Assembly (NCBI RefSeq): GCF_003885045.1
Contig: NZ_RHJS01000002.1
Coordinates: forward strand, 4,395,302 to 4,459,301
From: Schaedlerella arabinosiphila
Lineage (GTDB): Bacteria > Bacillota > Clostridia > Lachnospirales > Lachnospiraceae
Reading direction: 5' to 3'
Length of the DNA: 64,000 bases
The position numbers and the translations under genes were made by a program. Numbering within the stretch: position 1 is the first letter of the stretch; each line of letters begins with the position of its first letter. The notes beneath the pieces were generated by a model, which saw only the letters and a program-made list of their open reading frames with translations, searched no databases and had not been told where the DNA came from. Below are positions 8,377 to 17,436 of this stretch, one piece after another.

Positions 8377-8664
8377 TTATGCCTCTTGCTTCACGCATAA
8401 ATATCTGAGCACGTGATCCATGATACGGATACGCTGTTCCACTTCACCCGGAACAGCCGCGTCAGACTCGAAGTGTATGAAGTAGTAGAATCCTTCTTTC
8501 ATCTTCTGGATCTCATAAGCAAATCTTCTCTTGCCCCATTCGTCAACGTCTGTTACATTGCCGCCGAAACGGGTGATCAATGCTTTTACCTTCTCCACTA
8601 CTTCCGCTCTCGCGTCATCCTCGAGCTTTGCGCTGACAACAACGGCTAACTCATACTTGTTCAT
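8377..8664 (-). CDS. rpsF: 30S ribosomal protein S6
   Basis: First gene of rpsF-ssb-rpsR. The 95 residues contain the S6 motifs MNKYELAVVVSAKLEDD, WGKRRFAYEIQKMKEGFYYFIHFES and IMDHVLRYLCVK. AAGGAGG lies ten bases before the ATG. S6 forms a heterodimer with S18, and in several bacteria this complex represses its own operon through the leader RNA. The long leader here could allow that. Confidence 0.97.
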   Translation of the reverse strand: MNKYELAVVVSAKLEDDARAEVVEKVKALITRFGGNVTDVDEWGKRRFAYEIQKMKEGFYYFIHFESDAAVPGEVEQRIRIMDHVLRYLCVKQEA

Positions 8665-8840
8665 GTGTCCTGCACCTCCTTCTGGTCTCTGGCCCCCGCC
8701 TGCCCGGGAGCAAGGAATATAAATATCTGTCAGATGTCAGATTTACGAAAACCTGACGCTGCTATCCGATACAGCGGACACTTCTGTCAGATGCCGCATC
8801 TGAATAGCTGTAAACCAATGTGTATGTCACACAGATACTT

Positions 8841-8869
8841 ATAATAGCACAAGACATTGTATGATTCAA
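8841..8869 (-). promoter_or_regulatory. Promoter of rpsF-ssb-rpsR
   Basis: Leftward TTGAAT (8864-8869) and TATTAT (8841-8846) are separated by 17 bases. The -35 overlaps the stop codon of the DUF951 gene. Transcription from here would give a leader of about 170 nt before rpsF, long enough for an S6:S18-binding structure. Confidence 0.65.
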
Positions 8870-9054
8870 GCTTTTTTGCGAATTTCTCTCGTGTTTTTTT
8901 CCACCAATTTCCTGGATACCATCACCTGATGCCCGCATCCGCAGCATTTCAAACGGAAATCCGCCCCCACCCGGAGCACCTCCCACTCAAAATTCCCGCA
9001 TGGGTGCTGCTTTTTCAGCCGAATGATGTCCCCTACCGCAAAACGATCCGCCAT
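8866..9054 (-). CDS. DUF951 family small protein
   Basis: A 62-residue protein starting MADRFAVGDIIRLKKQHPCG, with a cysteine cluster (CG and CCGCGH) that suggests a small metal-binding or beta-barrel fold. The family is widespread in Bacillota and its function is unknown. The start at 9054 is set by AAGGAGG six bases upstream; the longer open frame before it has no such support. It lies between sortase B and rpsF and may be co-transcribed with the sortase gene. Confidence 0.85.
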   Translation of the reverse strand: MADRFAVGDIIRLKKQHPCGNFEWEVLRVGADFRLKCCGCGHQVMVSRKLVEKNTREIRKKA

Positions 9055-9173
9055 ATGATCCCTCCTTGTGAACCGAGTCCCGCGCAGCATATGCCAAGCC
9101 GCGCCGCTGCTGTGAACACCGCACTGCAGACAGCAGCGCATAACATTTCGCCAAACGCTTTCAAAGCCCCGTC

Positions 9174-10100
9174 TCAGTGTTCCTCAATCAGCACGCCCTG
9201 AACCAGGAACCGTTCATCCTCCAGCACGTTGGTGCAGGTGGAAAGGCTCACAATCCGGGAACCTGCATTCAGATCCGTCTCTACCTGGTAGTTGGATGAG
9301 CTTTTGCACAGTTCCAGATAATTCGTGAAATCTTCATCCGTATTGTAGTTCAGATTGTAGTTCTCCGCCGTCGCCTTCACCACGCCGGCCGAAAATACCT
9401 GATAGACTTTGGTCGTTCCGTCGGGCGTGTAGATGAAGAAATAAGGATGCTGCCTGCAAAATTCCTCGTCGGCATAGGCGCTGAGCTGGGAAAACATCTC
9501 GCCGCCCACCTTCAGGTTGTGCCCGTAGATAAAGGAATTTCTGTCGGTAAACGAGGAGTGGCTCCGCTTATCCAGGAAAATCGCCCCCAGCTTGTTGTCA
9601 TTTGCAGAAAATGTCTTCGTCAGATATTCTTCGTTGTCCCGGCTCTTGACCACCGGATAGCTGATGACCGCCGGTTCTTCCATACGAATCCACGCCACCG
9701 TGTCCGGGTTCTCCGCCAGCAGCGCGTCAAAATCAACCTGGAATCCGTCCCCCAGGCGCTGCTCCTCCCCCTCTTCTTCGGGGTCAGGCTCCTTCACCGC
9801 CATCTCCTTCACCTTGTCGTATTCCTGACCGCCGCTGTAATAAGGGAGGACCATCATCACGATCTGGTAAATGGAAACGGCAAGGATGCCAAACGCCACG
9901 ATCATAATCAGCGTAGTAAACAGATTTCCGCCTTTTTTTCTCTCTTTTTTATTTCGCCCGCCCGCACCTTTTTTTGCAGGCTTCCTTCCGGCCCCGGCGG
10001 ACGTTTTTCTGCCCTTTGCCCCGGCGCCTGATTTTCCGGCGGTTCTGCCGCCGGATCCTGCTGCCGGCGCCTGCCTGCTTTTCCGGTTCTTATTTTCCAT
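9174..10100 (-). CDS. srtB: Class B sortase
   Basis: Membrane-anchored cysteine transpeptidase that attaches proteins to the cell wall. A long Lys/Arg/Ala/Gly-rich cytoplasmic N-terminus (about residues 1-50) precedes one transmembrane helix (LFTTLIMIVAFGILAVSIYQIV). The catalytic domain carries the His in SFIYGHNLKVGGEMFSQL, the Cys in VSLSTCTN and the Arg in DERFLVQG, the complete class B triad. I prefer the ATG at 10100 with AAGG eight bases upstream over a TTG five codons earlier. No sortase substrate is visible nearby. Confidence 0.9.
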   Translation of the reverse strand: MENKNRKSRQAPAAGSGGRTAGKSGAGAKGRKTSAGAGRKPAKKGAGGRNKKERKKGGNLFTTLIMIVAFGILAVSIYQIVMMVLPYYSGGQEYDKVKEMAVKEPDPEEEGEEQRLGDGFQVDFDALLAENPDTVAWIRMEEPAVISYPVVKSRDNEEYLTKTFSANDNKLGAIFLDKRSHSSFTDRNSFIYGHNLKVGGEMFSQLSAYADEEFCRQHPYFFIYTPDGTTKVYQVFSAGVVKATAENYNLNYNTDEDFTNYLELCKSSSNYQVETDLNAGSRIVSLSTCTNVLEDERFLVQGVLIEEH

Positions 10101-10136
10101 CTTTGAATCCTTCAATCCTTCCTGAGGAACCCTTCT

Positions 10137-10772
10137 CTAAAATCCGAGATTTTCGTCTACCAGAATGACTTTTGTCCGCTTCGGAACCTTGGAAAATCTG
10201 GTGATCAGTATCTGACAGCAGATGCATTCCGGGGATTTGCAGTCAAAGCAGGTTCCGTTTTTTACACAAGGGGTCTGTATCCCGAACCGCTGCGCGTTGA
10301 TCGGCGCCGCTCCATTTTTGGCACGGCTCATGGCGTCCGCCTCCGACTTCACGACCTTGTTCATGCCTACGATCAGCAGGACGGTTTTCGGGCCGTAGGA
10401 ATAGGCCGCCACCCGGTTCGCATTTCCATCGATGTTGACGAGAACCCCGTCCTCGCTGAGCGCGTTGGTGCTGCCCAGGAACACGTCGCAGTTCAGTGCC
10501 TGGTGCATGACCTCCTCCTGCTCCGCCCTGGTCTCCTTCGTGCCCCGGTCAAGGACTTCATAATTGCCCCCGCGTACTGCGTCCAGCAGGCCGATCTCCT
10601 GGGCGGACATGCTGCCGCCCCAGCTGACAGAGCTGCCCTCCGGGATCAGCTCCAGGGCTTTCTCCAGGGCCTCTTCCTTTGTCTTCACATAATAAGCTTC
10701 CATGTTGCGGGATTCCAGCGCTTTGACCACACGTGCTCCCAATACTTCGTTGCGCATCTCTCTTACGTCCAT
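10137..10772 (-). CDS. LUD-domain (LutC/DUF162-type) protein
   Basis: A 211-residue single-domain LUD protein. Family members are linked to lactate oxidation (LutC) or are stand-alone proteins of unknown role in anaerobes. The core SSVSWGGSMSAQEIGLLDAV, GSTNALSEDGVLVNIDGNANR and a Cys-rich tail (CFDCKSPECICCQ) are typical of the stand-alone Clostridia type. Neither lutA nor lutB is adjacent, so a lactate role cannot be inferred from context. It ends 36 bp before sortase B on the same strand. Confidence 0.8.
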   Translation of the reverse strand: MDVREMRNEVLGARVVKALESRNMEAYYVKTKEEALEKALELIPEGSSVSWGGSMSAQEIGLLDAVRGGNYEVLDRGTKETRAEQEEVMHQALNCDVFLGSTNALSEDGVLVNIDGNANRVAAYSYGPKTVLLIVGMNKVVKSEADAMSRAKNGAAPINAQRFGIQTPCVKNGTCFDCKSPECICCQILITRFSKVPKRTKVILVDENLGF

Positions 10773-10902
10773 TTTTTCCGCCTTTCTGCTTTTATTAACT
10801 ATGAATATAAGTCAAACGATTTTTCTCATTGACATTATAGCAGTCATATCTTCAAAAAACAAGTTCCCGGCATAAGCAAATCCCCGGGATCACATAAAAA
10901 TG

Positions 10903-11048
10903 TTACAGTTCACGGCCCAACCGGCCGCGAACTGTAACGCATCCAGCCCATTGAAAAGTCGCCTGACGGCGAGTGGCTGGATGCCCGCCCCATCACTGAA
11001 TTGGCCGGATGCCGTGCAGCAAGTGCACGACACCGTGTGAACTGTAAC
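10903..11048. mobile_element. 146-bp MITE, full copy 2
   Basis: Same length, orientation and internal hairpins as the copy at 7152-7297, and nearly the same sequence. Here the terminal inverted repeat GTTACAGTTCAC/GTGAACTGTAAC is perfect. The flanks are the exact 8-bp duplication ATAAAAAT at 10895-10902 and 11049-11056. A different 8-bp duplication at each copy proves independent insertions. The element occupies most of the 307-bp gap between the LUD gene and the ATPase gene. Confidence 0.9.
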
Positions 11049-11079
11049 ATAAAAATGCAGTCGTGAACCCGGGAATTTG

Positions 11080-12309
11080 TCAAATAAGAGAAATGGGGAT
11101 GATCAGGTTATTCTGGTCGAAGGCACTTAATTTGTCCGCCATGCAGAGGACGGCGCCGGCCCCCCGCTGCAGAGGGGATTTTTCGATCAGTTCGAATACC
11201 TTCGTCAGCTTCCTGGGCGGGGAGGCCATTTTCTTGATTTCCACAGGAAACAGCTTCCCATCCCGTTCCAAAATCAAGTCGATCTCCCGGGCATCCTTGT
11301 CTCGATAATAGTACAGATATGGTTCCTGCCCTGCGTTCTGGTAGGTCTTAATAATCTCCGACACGGCGTAATTTTCCAGCAGAGCTCCGCTCATAGCCCC
11401 CTCCATGGCCGTTTCCGCACTGCTCCAGCGAGTCAGGTAGCAGACCAGGCCGGTGTCGTAAAAATACAGCTTCGGAGTGGACACGGTACGCTTGAGAACA
11501 TTATTTGAGTAAGGATACAGAAGAAAGATCACTCCAAGCGCTTCCAACACACGAAGCCAGCTTTTCGCCGTAGCCTGATCAATCTCCGCGTCATCCGAAA
11601 TCCCTTTATAATTGACCTGCTGAGAAGCCCTGGCCGCCGACGCGCGCAGAAACCTCAAAAACTTTAAGCTGTCAATCCCATTGGACAGCCGGCGCACATC
11701 CCGTTCCAGATAGGTATCAATGTAACTGGAATAGAAAATATTGGCATCCTGATAGGCGCCGCTGACCAGCGTGGGCATCCCGCCCCGGAAGATATGCCGG
11801 AAAACTTCAGGCGTGTCCAGTATCGTACGATGCTTTTCCCGATCCGCCAGCGCTGAAAGCTCCAGACTGAACGGAGTGTTCTCAGGCTCCCCCATAATTT
11901 CACTCTGGGACAGCGGAGGCATGCTAAGCAGGGCCACCCTTCCGGCCAATGACTCCTGAACCCCTTCCATCATCTTGAACATCTGGGAACCTGTCAGCCA
12001 GAAATCGCCGGGCTGACGCCGGGTATCCGCCAGGATCTTGATATATGGAAAAAGTTCCGGGGCATACTGTACCTCATCAATCAGCAGCGGCGGCTGATGA
12101 AGCTGGAAGAACATCTTAGGGTCCGTCTTTGCCAGCTCCCGCTCCATAAGGTCGTCCAGGGATACCTTCCTGCGGCCGCGTCCCTCCGTCTCGATCAGAT
12201 GCTCCAGCATGGTGGTTTTTCCCACCTGCCGCGGGCCGGTGATCAGAAGTACGGGATATTGCTGGTTGAGCGCCATGACAGGCATTTCCATGTGGCGTTT
12301 GATATACAT
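11080..12309 (-). CDS. AAA ATPase with C-terminal DUF4143 domain
   Basis: A 409-residue stand-alone ATPase. Walker A is in LLITGPRQVGKTTMLEHL near residue 28, Walker B in PPLLIDEVQYAPEL, and the sensor in FWLTGSQMF. The C-terminal DUF4143 part contains LLENYAVSEIIKTY and YRDKDAREIDLILERDGKLFPVEIKK, a PD-(D/E)XK-like signature. These proteins are common and often multicopy in gut anaerobes, and their role is unknown. AAAGGAGG precedes the ATG. A full MITE lies on one side and a MITE scrap on the other, so it may have arrived with mobile DNA. Confidence 0.85.
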   Translation of the reverse strand: MYIKRHMEMPVMALNQQYPVLLITGPRQVGKTTMLEHLIETEGRGRRKVSLDDLMERELAKTDPKMFFQLHQPPLLIDEVQYAPELFPYIKILADTRRQPGDFWLTGSQMFKMMEGVQESLAGRVALLSMPPLSQSEIMGEPENTPFSLELSALADREKHRTILDTPEVFRHIFRGGMPTLVSGAYQDANIFYSSYIDTYLERDVRRLSNGIDSLKFLRFLRASAARASQQVNYKGISDDAEIDQATAKSWLRVLEALGVIFLLYPYSNNVLKRTVSTPKLYFYDTGLVCYLTRWSSAETAMEGAMSGALLENYAVSEIIKTYQNAGQEPYLYYYRDKDAREIDLILERDGKLFPVEIKKMASPPRKLTKVFELIEKSPLQRGAGAVLCMADKLSAFDQNNLIIPISLI

Positions 12310-12407
12310 AAAAAAATCCCTCCTTTCTCATTTCGGCCAATATAAGATCATACTCATATTTTAGCCGAATATCAAAACCTTTGCAAGTCCTGATCTCAAA
12401 AAAGGAG

Positions 12408-12440
12408 GGATGCCGTGCAGCAAGTGCACGGCACCATAAC
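12408..12440. mobile_element. MITE remnant (right-end scrap)
   Basis: GGATGCCGTGCAGCAAGTGC and the following bases match the right third of the MITE, but the last part is deleted and only ATAAC remains. It overlaps the end of the Gfo/Idh gene region and has the same orientation as the full copy at 10903. Confidence 0.65.
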
Positions 12441-12442
12441 AT

Positions 12443-13621
12443 TTATTCTACTTTTTCAAACGCCGGAATGGATATCACCTTTCCGTCCTGCATAGCCGAC
12501 TCGTGGGCGCAGATGCCGGTGCCTGTCCAGTAGGCTCCCATGATATCGTCCATGACCGGCGGCCTTTCTTCCAGGATGGAGCGTACGAACTCGTGAACCA
12601 GGTGGGGATGGGAACCGCCGTGGCCGCCGCCCTGAGTAAATGAAAGATGCGTATTTTCATTATTATATACCGTATTTCGGGTAAACGCCGCGATCTCCTT
12701 TGGCAACAGGTGCGCATAATCCGGAATTTCGATCCGTTCCTCTTTGATCTCGCCGCCCCGGCTGGATTCTTCATTTTCATCGGTCAGGATATCCACCTTC
12801 TGCAGGGCGCCCGTCCGGGTATAGAGAACCGGCTCTTCCTTCTCAAGCTGCTGCCACTCGAAACTCTTATTCTCCCCATATATGCGGAAGCACTCGGAAT
12901 AGCTCCGGGCCACGCCGTACAGGAAACGTTCCATTTCGATCGTCACGTCGCTGTCTTTGAGCGAAATAAACGCCGCCTCAAACGCGTACGGACACCCGTA
13001 CTGCTCCTCCAACTCCTTTCGGATCTTCCCGGAGCCCCTTGCGTACACACGGTCCGGCAGATGTCCCGCCAGCATCAGGCAGGGCGCCACCGCATGGGTG
13101 GGATGCATCAGCGGCGGAAAGCCTTTCCAGTACTCCGGCCAGCCCTCCATATCCTGGTAGTGGGCGCAGGTCATGTACTGAAGCCTTCCAAGCTCCCCTT
13201 TCTCGTAGAGTTCCTTCATATAAAGAAATTCCCTCTGAAAGATCGTAGTCTCCATAAACATGTAATTTTTTCCGGACTGCTTCCGGGCATGGATTATATC
13301 ATTCAGCTCCTGGATGCTCATTCCCATGGGAATGGTACAGCCGCAGTGCTTTCCCGCATTCAATACACGGACGGAAAAAGGAGCGTGCGTCGCCGGCGGC
13401 GTGACCAGATGCACGGCGTCGATTTCCGGATTGTCCAGAACCTCCTGCAGGTCCGTATGGCACCGCTCTTTCGGGATACTGTAGCGTTCCATCGCGATCC
13501 GCAGCAATTTTTCATTTTTGTCCACCAGATACACCTTGTCCACATCCGGATGTTTGCAGTAGATCGCGGCAAATTCCAGGCCGAAGCTCAATCCTACCAG
13601 GGCTACATTCAGTTTTTTCAT
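12443..13621 (-). CDS. Gfo/Idh/MocA family oxidoreductase
   Basis: NAD(P)-dependent sugar or inositol dehydrogenase type, 392 residues. The N-terminal Rossmann domain begins MKKLNVALVGLSFGLEFAAIY, so the usual GxGxxG is altered to GLSFG. The motif AVHLVTPPATHAPFSVRVLNAGKH follows. The canonical EKP is replaced by CTIPMG at the NAD/catalytic site, so activity may differ from typical members. GGAGG lies nine bases before the ATG. It is transcribed away from the sugar ABC operon across a shared 333-bp region, and probably acts on the sugar that importer brings in. Confidence 0.85.
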   Translation of the reverse strand: MKKLNVALVGLSFGLEFAAIYCKHPDVDKVYLVDKNEKLLRIAMERYSIPKERCHTDLQEVLDNPEIDAVHLVTPPATHAPFSVRVLNAGKHCGCTIPMGMSIQELNDIIHARKQSGKNYMFMETTIFQREFLYMKELYEKGELGRLQYMTCAHYQDMEGWPEYWKGFPPLMHPTHAVAPCLMLAGHLPDRVYARGSGKIRKELEEQYGCPYAFEAAFISLKDSDVTIEMERFLYGVARSYSECFRIYGENKSFEWQQLEKEEPVLYTRTGALQKVDILTDENEESSRGGEIKEERIEIPDYAHLLPKEIAAFTRNTVYNNENTHLSFTQGGGHGGSHPHLVHEFVRSILEERPPVMDDIMGAYWTGTGICAHESAMQDGKVISIPAFEKVE

Positions 13622-13781
13622 ATGTTTCTTCCTCCTGTTTCTTTTATCTTTTCAAAAATTGTAGGGGAAATCATAGCAAACAGGAATAAATATATTTTGC
13701 AGGTTTTCCACTGTTTTTTCAGGAAAAAAGCAAAATTTCCACTGAAGGATGAACAAAATTTATATAAATCGGAAAAATAAG

Positions 13782-13833
13782 TCAAAAATAGTAGAAATCG
13801 GCTCCCTCCAAAAATTTCTGACCTATTTTTTGA
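13782..13833. promoter_or_regulatory. Inverted repeat in the divergent promoter region
   Basis: TCAAAAATAG (13782-13791) and CTATTTTTTGA (13823-13833) face each other in the AT-rich 13622-13954 gap between the Gfo/Idh gene and the solute-binding protein gene. It could bind the YesN-type regulator of this locus or simply form a hairpin. The gap shows no gene. Confidence 0.35.
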
Positions 13834-13954
13834 TTTTTCCGCAGGAAACTTAAAAAATATCTTTATTTTCAATACAGCCCCGGTATGGTTTAATACAGAT
13901 ATAAGGAACAGCCGGCAAAACCTGAATAAAAATACGAAAGGGACGGATACAACT

Positions 13955-15271
13955 ATGAAAAAGAAAAGAATCACCGCCTTATTATTAGCCGCATCCATGG
14001 TGCTTGGAACATCTGCCTGCGGAGGTTCCGGCGGTGCGGAAAGCGCAGACAGCACTGCAGGACAGGAACAGGAGCCGCAGCAGGAATCCGGTTCTGAAAC
14101 CACGGAGCTTACCCTTCTCATGGGTAATGACTGGGTAGACGAATCCAAAGAGCTGGGGGCCGAATTTACGAAGGTAATCGGACAGTATCAGGAAGAACAT
14201 CCGGAGGTCAAGATTACTCTGCAGGGCGCCTCACAGCAGGATATCAAGGAATCCTTCCAGACCGCGGCACTGGCCGGCGGCGGCGCGGATATCGTGACCA
14301 TGGATAATTCCGGACATGCCATTGACCTGGCGGCTATGGGGCTGCTCTATCCATTAAGTGAGCTGACGACTGCCGAGGAGCTGACCAGCCACTATCAGGA
14401 AGGGCCACTGAATTCCGGAAAATTCCAGGGGGAATATCATTCGGTTCCATGGTATATGGACTGCTGCGGATTTTATTATAATACGGAACGCCTGAAAGAA
14501 CTGGATCTGGAAGTTCCCCGCACCTGGGAAGAACTGGCCGACGCATTGAAGGTGGTAAAGGATGCCGGATACGGCGGAATCATTACCTACCAAAGCGCTT
14601 ATGCGTTCTACTCCTTCTTTTATCAGAACGAATGCCCGGTCATCGATACCAGCGGGGAGATTCCGGAGGTCGTAACAGACAGCGAGGCCGGAAAAGAGGC
14701 GTGGGCTTACATCTGCGACATCGTCGAAAACGGCGGGCTGGTGGAGTCCTTCAAGGAAGCCACAACCTGGGATAAAGTATATGAAAGCTTTGCCAACGGA
14801 GAGGCAACCTTCCTCCTGGGCGGCGACTGGTGCGCTCCCGGAATCGACAAGCTCAATCCTGACCTGGATTACGGCATTACCACCATGGTAGAAGGCAAAA
14901 CACAGGCAACCGTACTGGGCGGATGGACATGGAATATCAATACAAATTGTAAGAATCCCGAGGCCGCCTACGACCTGATCAGCTACCTCAATTCAGAATC
15001 CGGCGATTCCATCCTGGCTGTAGAGGGAAAGATCTCCGCCAGAAAAGATTTTGACTATGAAAAGGCTCTGGAAGGAAAAGAACGGCTTCAGGTATTTACG
15101 GATGAATTTCCATATACCTGCGCCCGCCCTGCCGTCATCAATGAAAAAGTGATTGACGAGCTAATCACAAACGCAATTCTGGAAGTAGACTATGGAAAAT
15201 TGAGCGCGGACGAAGCCCTGGCTTCCCTGACGGAAAAGCTGAAGGAAAACATTCAGACAAACTATCAGTAG
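13955..15271 (+). CDS. Sugar ABC transporter solute-binding lipoprotein (family 1)
   Basis: Captures a sugar or oligosaccharide outside the cell for the two permeases encoded next. The signal peptide ends in a lipobox (LGTSAC, Cys at about residue 22), followed by a Gly/Ser/Glu-rich linker. The body shows CUT1 binding-protein features, including VPWYMDCCGFYYNTERLKELDLEVPRTWEEL and FLLGGDWCAPGI. Length is 438 residues. No ATPase is encoded nearby, so it probably shares a general MsmX-type ATPase. The substrate cannot be read from sequence. Confidence 0.9.
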   Translation: MKKKRITALLLAASMVLGTSACGGSGGAESADSTAGQEQEPQQESGSETTELTLLMGNDWVDESKELGAEFTKVIGQYQEEHPEVKITLQGASQQDIKESFQTAALAGGGADIVTMDNSGHAIDLAAMGLLYPLSELTTAEELTSHYQEGPLNSGKFQGEYHSVPWYMDCCGFYYNTERLKELDLEVPRTWEELADALKVVKDAGYGGIITYQSAYAFYSFFYQNECPVIDTSGEIPEVVTDSEAGKEAWAYICDIVENGGLVESFKEATTWDKVYESFANGEATFLLGGDWCAPGIDKLNPDLDYGITTMVEGKTQATVLGGWTWNINTNCKNPEAAYDLISYLNSESGDSILAVEGKISARKDFDYEKALEGKERLQVFTDEFPYTCARPAVINEKVIDELITNAILEVDYGKLSADEALASLTEKLKENIQTNYQ

Positions 15272-15309
15272 CCTGATCCGACCGTGTATTTCAGCGGCAG
15301 GCTTTACCC

Positions 15310-15348
15310 ATCCTCCCATCCAATCCCCACAAGATTGCATGGGAGGAT
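15310..15348 (+). other. Intercistronic hairpin between binding protein and permease genes
   Basis: ATCCTCCCAT with AATC pairs with GATT and ATGGGAGGAT across a 7-base loop. There is no T run, so it is more likely an RNA-stability or processing element that keeps binding-protein mRNA more abundant than permease mRNA. Confidence 0.6.
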
Positions 15349-15412
15349 ATCCATATCAGCCGAATTTTCGCCTATACGGCGCAAATCGGCATACAAAACA
15401 GGAGATCAATTT

Positions 15413-16321
15413 ATGAAGCAAAAAAGGAGAAGAAAAAGTCTGGATTTCAAAAAGAACTGGCCCGGATATCTGTTGATTGCCCCGGCGTTTATTGCTGTAT
15501 TTACGCTTTCCATCTATCCGTTGTTCCGCGGGATCTACCTCAGCTTTGTCCATTACAACCTGGTAAGGCCGGGCGACGCCATTTTCAATACCTTTGCCGG
15601 ACTTGACAATTACATAAACATTTTTTCAAACAAGATTTTTCTGCAGTCCATCGGAAATACCGTAAAATGGACTGTCGTAAATCTGGTCATCCAACTGCTT
15701 GCGGCCATGCTGCTGGCACTGGCCCTGAACCAGAAGCTGAAAGGGCGTTCCCTGTACCGCACCCTGATCCTGGTGCCCTGGGCCGTCCCCCATGCCATCG
15801 CGGCGATGACCTTTACCTTTTTATTTAACGCAAACGTGGGGATCATCAACATCCTGGCGGTAAAGCTGGGAATGATCACGGAATCCGTCTCCTGGCTGGG
15901 AAATATGGGTTCCGCGTTCTGGTGCGTGATCCTGGTCGCGATCTGGAAGGGAATCCCGTTTCAGATGATCTTTATTCTGGCCGCGCTGCAGGGGATTTCC
16001 AACGACATCTATGAGAGCGCGGAGATCGACGGGGCCGGCCGCTGGCAGAGCTTCTGGACGATCACCCTGCCCATTATCAAGGAACCCCTGGCGATCGCCA
16101 CCATTTTAAATCTCATCGGCATCGTTTCCTGTTTCAATACGATCTGGCTCATGACCGGGGGCGGGCCGCTGTACAGCACGGAGATTTTGTATACCTTTGC
16201 GTACAGGGAAGCTTTTATCAATCATAATTTCGGAACCGCGGCAGCGACCTCTGTCATTTTGTTTATCGTTATGACAGGATTTTCCTGGATCTATCTGCGC
16301 ATGGTGCGGGAAAAAGAATAG
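15413..16321 (+). CDS. Sugar ABC transporter permease (MalF/UgpA type)
   Basis: Six-helix inner-membrane permease of a CUT1 importer, 302 residues from the ATG at 15413, which has AGGAG eight bases upstream. A longer frame upstream runs through the intercistronic hairpin and is not likely translated. The EAA loop that contacts the ATPase is visible as YESAEIDGAGRWQSFWTITLP. It pairs with the permease gene six bases downstream. Confidence 0.9.
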   Translation: MKQKRRRKSLDFKKNWPGYLLIAPAFIAVFTLSIYPLFRGIYLSFVHYNLVRPGDAIFNTFAGLDNYINIFSNKIFLQSIGNTVKWTVVNLVIQLLAAMLLALALNQKLKGRSLYRTLILVPWAVPHAIAAMTFTFLFNANVGIINILAVKLGMITESVSWLGNMGSAFWCVILVAIWKGIPFQMIFILAALQGISNDIYESAEIDGAGRWQSFWTITLPIIKEPLAIATILNLIGIVSCFNTIWLMTGGGPLYSTEILYTFAYREAFINHNFGTAAATSVILFIVMTGFSWIYLRMVREKE

Positions 16322-16327
16322 AAAGGG

Positions 16328-17176
16328 GTGGGCGATTTGCTGACAAAAAAACAAGGGGAAAAGATCCGGATTTCCATTTCCTATATTTTTATATGTATCA
16401 TGGTATTTTTTGCGGTCGTGCCGTTTATTTACGTCATACTGACCGCGCTGAAAAGTTCGGAACAGATCTATGATCCCGACCAGATTATTCCCACATATAT
16501 CACTCTGGAAAATTTCCGGCAGGTGCTGTTCCATTCCAATTTTGTGCGGTATTTCATGAACAGTATCTTTCTCACCGTCGTGACCACGGTGATCTGCATG
16601 GTTCTGTCCGTCATGGCCGCATACGGCCTGACCAGATATTACATCATCGGGTCGGAAAAAATCAAAATGGCCGTGTTGATGACGCGGATGTTTCCGGGAA
16701 TCCTGCTGTGTATTCCGTTTTATATAATTATGAAGCAGCTGCAGCTCATCGACAGCTACGTGGGGCTCATCATGATGTACTGCTCCTTTACGCTTCCCTT
16801 CGCCATCTGGAATACCTGCGCGTTTTTCAACACGATTCCCTGGGAGCTGGAGGAGGCGGCCATGATCGACGGATGCAGCCGGCTGCGTTCCTTTTTCACC
16901 GTGATTGTGTACGTGGCAAAACCGGGGCTGTTCGTAACCGCGCTCTTTTGCTTTATGTCCTCCTGGGATGAATATATGTACGCATCCATTTTCATCAATA
17001 CCACATTGAAAAAAACAATCCAGGTGGGGATGCAGGACTTTGTCGGACAGTATTCCGTGGACTGGGGACTGCTGATGTCGGCTGTGGTAATCAGCCTCAT
17101 TCCGCTTTTCCTCTTCTTTGCCCTGGTTCAGAAAAATCTGGTGGACGGCTTGTCCTCCGGGGCCGTCAAGGGCTGA
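16328..17176 (+). CDS. Sugar ABC transporter permease (MalG/UgpE type)
   Basis: Second permease of the importer, up to 282 residues with six predicted helices and the EAA loop EEAAMIDGCSRLRSFFTVIV. The listed GTG start is almost on top of the AAAGGGG ribosome site. A TTG at 16337, eight bases after GGGG, is better spaced and may be the true start. It ends the importer operon; the sensor kinase gene follows after 260 bp that hold a stem-loop at about 17356-17393 and no gene. Confidence 0.9.
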   Translation: MGDLLTKKQGEKIRISISYIFICIMVFFAVVPFIYVILTALKSSEQIYDPDQIIPTYITLENFRQVLFHSNFVRYFMNSIFLTVVTTVICMVLSVMAAYGLTRYYIIGSEKIKMAVLMTRMFPGILLCIPFYIIMKQLQLIDSYVGLIMMYCSFTLPFAIWNTCAFFNTIPWELEEAAMIDGCSRLRSFFTVIVYVAKPGLFVTALFCFMSSWDEYMYASIFINTTLKKTIQVGMQDFVGQYSVDWGLLMSAVVISLIPLFLFFALVQKNLVDGLSSGAVKG

Positions 17177-17436
17177 CGGAATTGCTGCTCAAAAGGCGTT
17201 TTTGCCTGCGTGTCTGCATCTGTCTGTTTTCACACTCAGATTTCTGTGTTAAACTGTAATTATCCGGAACCAATGTCATGGACTTAAGACTGCACTGTAC
17301 ACGTACGGAACAGATTTTGAGCGGCAGTGTAAAGCGGTATAAAAAAACAATACAGGAATTGCCTGCCGTCTGCTGCGCGGATGGCGGGCAATCCATTTGC
17401 ACGGCAAACGGGTTGCAAAGTCGGGGTGGTTGAAAA

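Noticed and set aside
17177..17436. A terminator at 17356-17393 before the sensor kinase gene
   Set aside because: The imperfect ATTGCC/GGCAAT stem has no T run, and it precedes the gene with no clear promoter after it.
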